From Dasypus novemcinctus (Eukaryota; Chordata; Mammalia; Cingulata; Dasypodidae), in NCBI RefSeq assembly GCF_030445035.2, contig NC_080696.1, forward strand, positions 24,317,661 through 24,381,660: a stretch of 64,000 nt of DNA. The letters run 5' to 3'. Made by a program: the position numbers and the translations under genes. The notes under the pieces were generated by a model. The model saw only the letters and a program-made list of their open reading frames with translations, had not been told where the DNA came from and searched no databases. Positions 22,317 to 33,181 of the stretch are shown piece by piece. Position 1 is the first letter of the stretch, and each line of letters opens with the position of its first letter.

Positions 22317-23127
22317 GAAAGACCATTAAATAGTAATTCGAAGTCATATGAGGAAATAATACTATCCAGTAAAGTTAACTACATGGTAAAAAAACAGTAT
22401 TATTGTATTTTTGGTTCATGGATCCACTTTTCCTTTTATATGGTTTAAAACATGAATGCATAAAATAACTGTAAATTGATGTTATTGAGCACACTGTGTA
22501 TAAAGATGTAATTTGGTACAATAACATATAGGGCAGGGGAAGAGTTTTCATATTCTAGTGAAGTTAAGTTGAGACCAATTCAACCTAGATTATCATGGAT
22601 TTAGGGTGTTAAATGTAAGCCCATGGTAACCACAAAGAAAATACCTTTAAAATACACAAAAAGAAACACAAAGGGAATCAAAATGGTTCACTATCAAAGA
22701 TCAATTAAATATAAAAGAAGGTAGCAATGGAGGAGATGAGGGACATAAAAGGTAAAAGACTTCCAAAAATCAAAAAACAAAATGGCAGAAGTAAGCCCTG
22801 CCTTATCAGCAATTACTTCTAAATGTAAATGACTCAAACTCTTCAATCAAAAGGCAGAGATTGGCAGAATGATTACAAAAGTATAATCCACTTATATGTG
22901 ATTTACAAGAGACTTACTTTTGGCCCAAATACACAGAGTTTGAAAGCAAAAGGATGGAAAAGAATAATCCATGTAAAGAGTAAACAAAAGAGAGCTGGGG
23001 TGACTATACTAATATCAAAAATATATACTTTCAGTCAAAACTGTTACAAGACACAAAGAAGGATATGATATATTGATAAGCGGGTTAACATATCAAGCAG
23101 ATATAACTATTATAAATATATATGGTC

Positions 23128-23529
23128 TACATTAGTCAGGGTTCCTTAGGAAAGAACTGATAGGAGATAAATATATATATACATACACAACTCTGGGTAT
23201 CAGCAAGTCCTAATTCTGTAGGGCAGGCTGCAAATTGGGGACTCTGATGAAAGTTTTGATGAAGTCTCAGGAGAAGCTGGCTGGCTGAAGTAGAGATAGA
23301 AGTTCTTTCTGACGGCTGTTTGCCCTTTAAGGCCTTCAGCTGATTAGGTAAGACTTTTGTCACTGCTGAGGCAATCTACTTAGTTGATTGTAGACAGCCA
23401 TAGATGCTATCAACTAAATGATATAAATCCATTAACTACACTCACAGTAACAATCAGGCCAGTGCTTGCTTGACCAACAACTGGACATTGTAACCTAGCC
23501 AAGTTGACACATGTGCTGAACCAAAATCA
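23128..23529 (-). mobile_element. LTR-like element, reverse
   Basis: It begins with the inverted motif attagtcagggttcc and ends 'ccaagttgacacatgtgc..tca', with TG/CA-like termini if read in reverse. It matches the copies at 9973-10420 and 44967-45425 and interrupts L1 sequence. Confidence 0.55.
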
Positions 23530-24233
23530 GAGCACCAAATACATGAATTAACAAAACTGAAAAGAGAAACAATTATACACTAATAGTTGGGGGTTTCAAT
23601 AAACCACTTTCAATAATGGATATAATATGTAGACAGAAGATCAGTAAGGAAAGAGAGGATGTGAACAACTTAACACTATAAACCAGTTAGACCTAACAAA
23701 CATATATAAACCTTGTCATCCAACACCAGTAAAATAAACATTCTTAAGAGCATGTGGATCATTCTCCAGGATAGACTATGTGTTAGGCTACAAATCAAGT
23801 CTTAATAAATTTTAAATGATTGAAATCATACCAAGTTTTTCTGGCCACAGTGGAATAGCGTTAAAAATTAATAACAGAAGGAAAACAGGATATGCTACAA
23901 ATATGTGGAAATAAAGCCACACCCTCTTAAACAACCAATGGATCATAGAAGAAATCACAAGGGAAATTAGAAAATACTGAGAGATGAATGAAAACAGAAA
24001 AACAACATACCAAACCTTATGGGACACAGCAAAGCCAGTGCTCAGAGGGAAACTTATGGCTATAAATGCCTACATTAAAAAAGAAGAAGAGCATAAATCA
24101 TTAACCTAACTTCACATCTAGATGAAGTAGAAAAAGAAGAACAAATTAAAGCCAAAGTTAACAGATAGGAGAACATAGTAGATATTAGAGTAAAGATAAA
24201 TGAAATAGAGTACAGAAAAACAGAGAATGAAAC

Positions 24234-24853
24234 TGATGCTGGCTAGTAAGATAGGGAATTAATAAATGGTTCTGGAACCTGGCAAGAAGTACACGTGAAC
24301 ATCAATAACCCCAAGACCAATGATAGAAGACAAGCCCCACCCCCCCACCCCCCGCCCCCCGCCAAGATTCTGCCATTCAGAACAATATTTCCTCTGGAGG
24401 CCAGGAGAAGCCCCAAATATTCCCACAAGGACTTTATCATTGGGCTCTCATGGGTAATTGATGGGTTGGGTAATCAAACAAAACAGCAAAGAGCTGGAGT
24501 TCCTTCCCTCCCATTAGCAAAAGGATGGAATAATTAGTTCAAAAAACAGGCACAAGGCCTGAACTTGCTTTCTCCCCTTTGGACCCTGATTCTGGCTGCC
24601 TTCTCCCCCAACATGGATCAACATGCAAGTAAAACCTGGGCATTTATAATCTATAATGGCAAAGTGTAGCCTGTAAATCAGTCCTCTTTATCGCTTTTCA
24701 GCCCCTTCCTCTTCACCTGGGATCCATGCTCTGTTATTTTTTCCCATTTCTCTTCCCTCCCTACCTTAATAAATTACTGGCCTAACTCACCCGATGTGCT
24801 CTTGAAATTCATTTCTGCAGCATAGTCAAGAACCTAGACAAAATGTGGTAACG
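24234..24853 (+). mobile_element. ERV1-like solo LTR
   Basis: It starts TGATGCTGGCTAGTAAG and ends TGTGGTAACG, where the last base departs from CA. It shares the poly(A) signal region 'ttaataaattactggcct' with the copy at 14318. The flanks aaac / aatc match at 3 of 4 positions. It is inserted into L1 and contains a C-rich tract (about 24338-24363). Confidence 0.65.
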
Positions 24854-25852
24854 AATCCAAAAGTTGATTCTTTGAAAAGATCATAAAATTGACGATCCTT
24901 TAGTCACACTGATAATGAAAAAGGAAGAGAAAAGGTACAAATAGCTAAAACCGGAAATGAAAGTGGGGACTTTACCACTGACCTTACAGAACTTAAAGAG
25001 TACTGTAAGAGAATACTATGAACAATTATAAGCCAACAAATTTGATAACCTAGATGAAATGGAAAAATTCTTAAAAACATACAAATTACCTAAACTGAGT
25101 CAAGAAGAAATAGAAAATATCAATAGACCTACAACAAGTAAAGAGATTGAATTTCCCAACAAATACAAGCCCAGGACCAGAAGCTCACTGGTGAATTCTA
25201 TCAAGCATTTAAAAAAGAATTAACATCAATCCTCAAACTTTTCCTTAAAGTAGAAGAGGATGGAACACTTCCTAACTTGTCCTAAGGGGCCAGCATTATT
25301 CTAATTGTTATTCTAATATCAAAGTCAGATAGAGACATCACAATGAAAGAAATTTACAGACCAATATCCCTTATGAATATAGATGCAAAAATCCTCAACA
25401 AAATTCTGGTAAACCAAATCCAACAATACATTAAAAGGATTATACACCACTGCAAGCTGGATTTATATGGAATACAAGGATGGCTCAATATACAAATATT
25501 AAAAGTGTAATATACTCCATTAATAAAATGAAGGAAAAGAAAACACGTGATCGTCTCAATTCATGCAGAAAAAGCACCTGACAAAATCCAACATCCTTTC
25601 ATGATAAAAACCCTCAGAAATCTAGGAATAGAAAGCCTCAATCTGATAAAAGTCCATATTTTGAAAAACACACAGCTAACATCATACTCAGTGGTGAAAG
25701 ACTGAAGCTTTTCCTCTAAGATCGGGAACAAGACTATGATGCTCGCTGTCATCAGTGTTATACAAATTTGTATGGGAAGCTCTAGCAAGAGCAGTCACTC
25801 AAGAAAATGAAGTAAAAGGCATCCAAAATGGAACGGAAGAAGTAAAAGTAGG

Positions 25853-26222
25853 GAAGCAGATGTGGCTCAAGTGACTGAGCTCCTGCCAACCACATAGGAG
25901 TTCCCGGTTCAGTTTCCGGTGCCTCCTGGAGAAGATAAGCAAGACAGCAAGTTGGCGCAATGGACAGGCACTGCTAGCTGACACAACAAGAAGACACAAA
26001 CAGTAAAGACAATGAGGGGCACAACAAAGCACAGAGCTGAGTTGGCTCAAGTGATTGAGTGCCTGTCTCATATATGTGAATTCCCGGATTCAGTTCCTGG
26101 TGCCTCCTAAAGAGAAGACAAACAGACACACAGGAAATGGACACAGAGAGCAGAAAGTGAGTGCAAACAATGTGGGGGGGGGGGGGGGGGGGCGAATAAA
26201 CAAATAAATCTTAAAAAAAAAA
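25853..26222 (+). mobile_element. DAS-type SINE, two-unit form
   Basis: Two tRNA-like units (about 25857-25930 and 26042-26110) have the 'ggctcaagtga' A box and ttcagttcctggt-type B box. A cacagagag body, a 19-base G-run and an aaataaatctt tail follow. It is inserted into L1 ORF2 and L1 text resumes at 'ggaaaagtatctctattctc'. Confidence 0.8.
26174..26192 (+). repeat. G19 homopolymer
   Basis: Nineteen consecutive G lie near the 3' end of the SINE, where related copies carry shorter G-runs such as gggggaggg. The length is prone to sequencing and replication error. Confidence 0.9.
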
Positions 26223-27370
26223 GGAAAAGTATCTCTATTCTCAGATGAAATTATCCTTTATGTAGAAATTCCAAAAGATCCCAGAAGAAAGCTTCTAGAC
26301 CTAACAAATAAATTAAGCAAAGTTGTAGGGTACCAGATCAGCACACAAAAATCTGTTGTGTTTCTGTACACCAGTAATGAACAATCTGAAAAGGAAATTA
26401 AGGAAATAATTCAATTTACAATAGCATCTAATAGAATCAAATATCTAGAAATAAATTAAAACAAGGAGGTGAAAGTCTTATATGCTGAAAACTATAAAAC
26501 ATTGCTGAAAGAAATTAAAGATCTAAACAAGTGGCAGGACATCTTTGTTCATGAGTTAGAAGACTTAATAGTATTAAAATATCAATACTACCCAAAGAGA
26601 GTTACAGATTCAATGCAGTCCCTAACAAAATCTCCACAGTCATTTTAGCAGAAATGGCAAATCCAGTCTTCAAATTTATATGGAATTGCAAGGGTACCAA
26701 ACAGCCAAAACAATCTTAAAAAAGAAGACCAAAGTTGGAGGACTCACCCTTCCTGTTTTAAAAACTTACAAAAGTCCAGTAATCAAAACAGTGTGGCAGT
26801 GACATAAAAATAAACATACAGACCAATGATATAGAATTGAAAGTCCAGAAATAAACCTATCTCACTAAGGCCAGTTGATTTTTTACCAAGTCCATCCAAT
26901 GGGGAAAGAACAGTCTCTTCAACAGAAGGTACCAGGAAAACTGGTTGTACAATGCAAAAGAATGACTTTGGACCATTACCTCTCACCATATATAAAAAAA
27001 TAAACTAAAAAATATATCAATAGCTTCAATATAAAAGCTAAAATCGTAAAACTCTTAGAAGAAAACATAGGGAAAAGTCTTCAGTACCTTGTAGTAGGCA
27101 ATGGATTCTTAGATATGACATCGAAAACAGAGGCAACAAATAGATCAATGGGACACTTCCAAATTACAACTTCTGCGCATCAATGGACATTGTCAAGAAA
27201 GTGAAAAGCCTACAGAATGTCTTAGAGAATTTGGAAATTATGTATCTGTTAAGGGTTTAACATTCAGAATATAAAAAGAACACCTACAACACAAATACCA
27301 AAAGGCAATGCAATATAAAAATAGGCAAAGGGTCTGAATTAACAGTTTTCCAAATGAAAGTCTGAGAAAA

Positions 27371-29574
27371 GCTGTTTTTTTGGGGGGGCCAGGGGCAGGT
27401 GTTGGAACTGTAACTGGGTGAAGCTTCGTCTCCTGAGGCCTGTCCTGCCTGACAATGCATCACACAAGAAATCTGGCTCGAAGACTGTAGACTTTTACCC
27501 TAGTTCCCTTATGGCATTGTCACACCACTCACCACACAAAGCACCACCTCATAAGTCTCTCAGTCTGTATCTGTCCCCCCACCCTTACCTCTTTCTCCTC
27601 CTCTGTCCCCTGCATCTCTCTCCCCCAACCCGTCTCATATGTTTTCTCTGGCTGCGTGGCATTGTACCTGCACAGAGGTGGTCATAACAAATGTTCCATG
27701 AGTGGATGGGACCTGAGGAGTCCTCCCTTATCCAGAGGGCAGGATGGGACAGTGGACAAGCGCCCAGGTACCAGTCATCACATCTTCTTGCCACCCAAGA
27801 AGATGGGGCTGTTCAGTCTCTTTCACCCTGTTTCTCTTCTGTCCTATGGACCCTAACTGGTTCCGGAGATTTCTCTTGATTGGTAAGGACAATATTAAGG
27901 ACTTCTGATCATCTAAGTGCCAGTAGGGGGATGGAGTTTGCCTAAAGGTAACTGGCAGATGGGATAAGCAGGATATGGCAGGGTGCAGCATCTGTCAAGT
28001 TATTTCTCCTAACTCCTGAATTTCTAAACCCTCCAGGCTGAATCCTTCAGTCCTGCCTGTTGGATGAAATTGTGGACACATCCTTTCACCTCTCTGGTCA
28101 GTCTTGCACAGCAGAAAGTCCAGACTAATAATCAACTGCAGGGTAATCATCAAAATCCCGAGTTCTCATCCAAATTAAAATGTTCCCAGACACCAGTCCC
28201 CCAAGGTGGGGGATGTTTCTAGCTTGATGGATGGCAGGTGATGGTAGTTGAGATAGCCATAACCTCTGTCTCTTACCTACTCCTTTTTATATCACCGTGC
28301 CATGTGGTTTGTGCCCACAGCTGACTCTTGCCACTCACAGATACCATGTCTGGCTGTGGCACTGGCCTCACAGTTTCTGTAAGAAGAGGGGTACTTGACC
28401 TGGGCTTAAGAACATTGACTTGAGACCCCAGCTGAGCCTGAGATCAAGTCTCATTGATGAAAGCCCAGTGCTGCCATCCACGCATGGGACTCCATGGGCC
28501 ATCTAACTGCACTTGTTTTATATCACAGAAATCCCCAACCTGGACAAAGGAGAGCCCTTACACTGCACAGTGAGAAGAATGCCCTACAAGACATGTTCCT
28601 GGATGGAATCTAACCATGAAGGAGAAAAGGCTCAAAAGGATATCATTCTAAGTGATGTTGTGGTCTTCTCAGTGCACTGAATCAGGAGGCATGTATTTTG
28701 ATTTGTCCCCATATTGGTGGGGGCTAAGTTGGATCACTTCATTAGTTAGAGTCTGCCATATCTCTTCCCTTTATATGTTTTGCCCTTTATAATTAAAAAG
28801 GTAGTTTGTAGTGTGACACCTTGAGATTGTATGAATATCTTGTTTCTTTACAGCCATTGTCCAAAAGTTTTAGCATCCACTGATTGATCCTTGCTGAGTA
28901 GTGATTTTCTAATTTCGTGACTGACATTTATTAGCTGGCATCCTTCTGTAGAGAGGAGTTTTTCTTCCCTCCTCCCCACCCTATTTTCTTTTCTTTTAGT
29001 CTCACTCTGGACTCATGGATTTTTTAAAAGTCAGTGTGTTAAAGTACATTAATGCCATTAAGAATATTTATTTACATACCCCAGGGAAGAACGGGTGCTA
29101 TTTCCACAAATGTGTTTATTTTACAAGGATTTATGATTACCAACCTTTCAAAATCAATTGTATATGTGATTTGCCTTCTCTTTCCTGAAAGACATGGCCT
29201 CTGTTCACTTGCAAAGCACCTAACTGACCAGGCGCAAATCGACCAGTTTGTTGCCAGGATCCAAGAGAGATTGTTTACTTTTGATGTGTACATTCTCACC
29301 AAGGACTGGAAATACTTTTGAGTCATTTGTTTAACAAATACTTATTGAACATTTTCTATCTGTGAGACACTTGTCAGGTCCTCAAGTAGCTTAAGCCTAG
29401 CAGACCAAAAAGTTCTGTTTTTCACACTCAATTTCTTCTAACTCCTAAATCATTTCATTACACACACAAGACATCTTTCTTCTCTGTTTCCGAGGATGGG
29501 GATTAGTTACAGGCAGAATTTTAAATACCTTATTCAAAGAAACTTTCAAGGTAATTAAGAACTCCAAGGACAGC
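27371..29574. other. Intergenic, no gene recognised
   Basis: Mixed-composition sequence with short chance frames only. One plus-strand frame at 29052-29321 (89 codons) matches no family I know and has no splice or promoter context. A CT-rich patch lies at 27560-27630. Confidence 0.45.
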
Positions 29575-30020
29575 TCTTTTAGTTTCCTGGCTGCTAAACC
29601 AAATACCATACAATGGTCTGGCTTAATGAGGGAAATTCATTGGCTCATGGTTTCAAAGGTTAGAAAGCTTGCTTCCTCCTGGGACTGGTATCTTCTGGCT
29701 GGCTGGCCATCATTGGAGTTCATTGGCTTTTCACATCACATGGCAATACACATGGCAGCTTCTTCTTCTTTCTCTCCAGGTTCTGTTGACTTCCAACTTC
29801 TGGCTGCTGCCAGTGGCTTCTTTATCCAGCTGACTATTATTCTGTTTAGAAATGTCTCCGGGAATCCGGATTCAAGCCCAACCTGATTCAGTTGGGTCAA
29901 CCTTAACTGATGTAGCATCTTGAAGAGATCTTATTTACCATAGGTCCACACCCACCAGAATGTGGACCATGACTAAGAATATGTCTAACCTGGGGTGCAC
30001 CATTCAACCCACCCCTAACA
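29575..30020 (-). mobile_element. MaLR-like LTR, reverse, partial
   Basis: It begins 'cttttagtttcctggctgct' and continues 'catggtttcaaaggttagaaagc..catgtctaacct', similar in layout to the 11481, 30553 and 59439 copies. The distal end is degraded and its boundary is approximate. Confidence 0.45.
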
Positions 30021-30552
30021 GGAGTAACTGAACCTGGATCAATATCCACTTCTTAGTAAATTAATTCTTTTTTTATATATAAAGAATTAAATTTAAATTA
30101 AAATGAAATAAAATTAGAAACATTATTTCTGCATTACTTCCTTCTTGTCTTTTCATATACCTTTACTTTACCATGCTTTACATCTTCTTAGCTAGCTCTT
30201 AAAATTGTTGTTCCCTTTAGCATCCCAACAGTTTATGACATTAACTTGGAGCCTAGAGTAATGCTGAAGCACTTGTGCCCGGCGTCAGGGTGGGCTGGGG
30301 GTCAGGTGAGATAAGGGGTCTTTGTTATTTCTATCTCTAGCTTTGTGAGCTCAGGCAAGTGTTTTAACTTCTTAGTGGCTCAGCTTCTGCATCATTCAAC
30401 TGGGGGCTATTTGTGAGGATTAGGGGTATATATATATATAAATGTAGCATATATTGCTATGTCAGCTTCCTTAGGGGAGTCACTCCACAGTTAGGCAGGT
30501 GACTCTTTCCCAGGTTTTAAGTATAACCTATCATTGAAACAGCTTTGTTTTC

Positions 30553-31193
30553 TGTCTTAGTTTCCCACAGGGCTGCCAATGCAAAGTACCAGAAAGGGGT
30601 TGGCTTTTATAGTGGGAATTTTATTAAAATTTTGGGTAAAAGTTTATAGTTCTGAGGCTGTGAGATGATCAAATCAAGGCATCAGCAGAGATGCTTTCCC
30701 AGGGTCCTGCCACTTGGTGAAGCAAAATGGTGGCCGATTCTGCCAAGGTCCCTGCCTTCCCCTCCAGAATTTACTGTCTTCTGGATCTCAGCTGTGAGAA
30801 ATCAGGCAGAAGGCTTGTTTCTTTCTGGGCCTCCTCTCTGTCTTGGCTGCTCTGCTTTCTTCCTGAATTCAGCTGTGGGCTATCAGGCATATGGCTTGTC
30901 TCTTCATCCTTGAGCTGCTCCGTGGGCCCAGCCTCTTGGTGCTTCACGCTTAAGCTTTGGCTGCTAGCAATCCTCAAGTCCTCTCTCTCACATGGCATGG
31001 CCAAAATGGCAGAACTCCCTTTTCCTGTGTGTCTCTGCTTATATAAGACCCAGCAAGAGTGGGGAGACACAGCCTTAGTCACACTTCACTGACTTAGTCC
31101 AGTCAAAAGGGTCTCATACCCACTGGAATGGATGAGTTAAAAAACATAATCTCTTTCTTTTGGGGGTTCATAAAAGAACTTCGAGCTGTCACC
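30553..31193 (-). mobile_element. MaLR-like solo LTR, reverse, with perfect TSD
   Basis: It starts tgtcttagtttcccacagg and ends gaacttcgagctgtcacc. The five-base flank ttttc is identical on both sides (30548-30552 and 31194-31198). TG start, 5-bp duplication and wording shared with the 11481 and 59439 copies support an ERVL/MaLR-class solo LTR. Confidence 0.68.
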
Positions 31194-31198
31194 TTTTC

Positions 31199-32640
31199 TC
31201 TCATTGTTCTTATTTTTTCTCTTGGATCTTTCCATGAAGTACATTCCCCAGAGTGGTACACTCTGGTCATAGGGCACAATCATTTTTATGACTCTTCTCA
31301 TGAGCTGCCAAATCACTCTCAGAAAGATTGCCCCAGTTTTGAGCCAAAACCTTGCAGCCCCTGCTGCTATCCCACAGCCAGGGCCATCAGAGTTAGTAAA
31401 ATTCAATCTTGCTGATTTAATAGCCCCAGGGAAATGGTGCAGAAGTGAATTCAAGAGCAGGTGCAGGAGTGATACGTAGGAATCTAGGAATCGCTTGGAT
31501 TTATTGCCCCCCTGAGAAGTCTGCTGCTGGAAGGGGGGTCCAGGAGACATGTCTCCAGTAAAATGCCTGTACCTGGACCCTGGGCCAAGAAGGACTTCTG
31601 ACATCTCCTGCTGGCACTTTTGACCTCTGTGTCATTCAGGTACCTGTGCAGTGTCCTGGCCCAATCAGACTAACTCCACCAAGGACAAGTCTGTGGTCTG
31701 ACAATATCAGGTTTATTGATCCAGAGGGCACAGCAGTACAACTGGCAGGGCATCTCAAAAACTGCGGGAAAGAGACTTATGGAATTTGGGAGAAGGGTGG
31801 CGTTTAGGTGAAATTTAAGCAAAGCAGTGTTCCCACAGGCCCAAAGGAAACAGGGCTATACCTAAAGGTGACAGCATAAGATCTGTCTGCCAGGTGGACA
31901 CGGGTCCTGTTTCCCTGGGAACCACAACATTAAGGAGTCCCTGCCCCAGAGCTCTGCACCGGGCACCTTCTCTGAGTCAGAGTAACTTTGGTCCTCCAGG
32001 CACAGTGCGATGATGCATTCTTACTGACATAACTTCAAATAGCCAAGTGTCTGGCAGCCCGTGATTTTTAGGGAACGAGCTCTCTCAGTGAGTAAGAAAG
32101 CAGGTGTCCCTCAGCGAAGTGAGTGAATAGGACTTACTACAGCCGTGTGATTTTGAATCTCTCCTCCCAATCTGATAAAGGGCTTGGGCGGATTTTCACC
32201 TTCCCAGTGTGGACGTTTATACTTTCTCAGGGGGTATTTTCAGAGCCACCCTAACTCCCACCGGGGACGTTGGTGGCTGCCTTTCAAGCTCGTCTTCAGT
32301 TTCCCTTCAGTTACCAGGACTCGGGCCACACTCCCACCCCCAGCACTCCCCAGCACGCTCCCGGCGGGAAGCAGCTGGTGATCTGGACGGGGTACGCTAC
32401 CCCTGAAACTGTCGACAGCTCCTGGAGGGCAGGGTCCCGCTCCCTGAGAGCCGGGGAGGGGAAGAGGCAGCCGCGAGTCCTTGCGCCCCCTCCCTTCCCT
32501 TGTTTCCATTCCCATTTTCTGCCGGGTTTGCCTAACGAAGATTCAATCCCAGCTCTCGAGTGGCCGTAGGCAAGTCCTTTGAGCTTCGTCTGACCCCAGC
32601 TTCCTCCTCAGAAACCGGGGGTATGCCAGCGTCTGAGCTT
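31199..32640. other. Intergenic sequence upstream of PYGB
   Basis: No gene is recognised. A 'gacaatatcaggtttattga' segment near 31700 may be part of an old reversed LTR, but its ends cannot be set. From about 32200 the sequence turns G+C-rich and approaches the PYGB CpG island. Confidence 0.4.
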
Positions 32641-32760
32641 TAAAGCAGGCCCCAGCGCACGCGCCGCGCCCCGGAGCCTCCAAATCGGCATTTCCCCCAC
32701 AGGCCCCAGCCCCACGGGGCCCCGCCCCTGCCAGGCTCCCTCCAAGCCCCGCCCCTCCCC

Positions 32761-32808
32761 GCCCCTCCCCACGTCTGCGGCCCCGCCCCTCCCCACGTCT
32801 GCGGCCCC
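32761..32808 (+). repeat. PYGB: 24-bp perfect tandem duplication with GC box
   Basis: The unit starting gcccctccccacgtctgcgg plus cccc occurs twice head-to-tail (32761-32784, 32785-32808). Each junction forms a ccccgcccct GC box, so the duplication adds one potential Sp1 site and one acgtc motif to the PYGB proximal promoter. Confidence 0.93.
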
Positions 32809-32821
32809 GCCCCTGGCCAGC

Positions 32822-32831
32822 GCGCAGGCGC
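32822..32831 (+). promoter_or_regulatory. PYGB: NRF-1-like site in PYGB promoter
   Basis: gcgcaggcgc matches the palindromic NRF-1 core form GCGCANGCGC, 108-117 bases before the ATG. NRF-1 sites are common in CpG-island promoters. Binding is inferred from the motif alone. Confidence 0.5.
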
Positions 32832-32938
32832 GGCTCGTGTCCGCTGCAGTCCGGGACGCCAGACCGGCCGCAGCATCCCTGCACCCTCCCGGCTGCACGA
32901 GCTCCTCTTTCTCCCACTCCTCCTCGCCGGCCGGAGCG

Positions 32939-33181
32939 ATGGCTAAGCCGCTGACGGACAGCGAGAAGCGGAAGCAGATCAGCGTGCGCGGCCTGGCGGG
33001 CCTGGGCGACGTGGTCGAGGTCCGGAAGAGCTTCAACCGGCACCTGCACTTCACGCTGGTCAAGGACCGCAATGTGGCCACGCCCCGCGACTACTTCTTC
33101 GCCTTGGCGCACACGGTGCGCGACCACCTGGTGGGCCGCTGGATCCGCACGCAGCAGCACTACTACGAGCGCGACCCCAAA
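32939..33181 (+). CDS. PYGB: PYGB exon 1 (glycogen phosphorylase, brain form)
   Basis: The 81 codons run from ATG (context gagcgATGg, purine at -3 and G at +4) to Lys81, followed by a gtgagt donor in phase 0. The enzyme releases glucose-1-phosphate from glycogen in the cytosol as a pyridoxal-phosphate-dependent homodimer. The N-terminal regulatory region is visible: KRKQISVRG carries Ser15, the site phosphorylated by phosphorylase kinase. Asp43, Asn45 and Tyr76 correspond to AMP-site residues known from the muscle enzyme. The start [13 protein letters not shown] and [12 protein letters not shown] favour the brain isoform over PYGM and PYGL, as does the ENTPD6 neighbour. Only exon 1 and exon 2 of the roughly 843-residue protein lie in the window. 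Confidence 0.96.

Larger units (their letters stand above)
22600..27370 (+). mobile_element. L1 with ORF2 remnants, interrupted
   Basis: Sense L1: the endonuclease region ('aaaggcagagattggcagaatg', about 22850), reverse-transcriptase region (about 24870-25850) and C-terminal region (about 26225-27250) are in order. Insertions at 23128 (LTR), 24234 (LTR) and 25853 (SINE) split it. It is cut off near 27370 before a normal 3' end. There are many stops. Material from 22326 to 22600 is less certain. Confidence 0.7.

Noticed and set aside
29052-29321. 89-codon plus-strand frame as a candidate small gene
   Set aside because: No recognisable similarity, no splice-site or promoter context, and AT-rich flanks. 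The length is within chance expectation for this window.
30426-30440. (TA)n tract near 30430 and tacata repeats near 15828
   Set aside because: They are short simple-sequence stretches of ordinary length with no associated feature.
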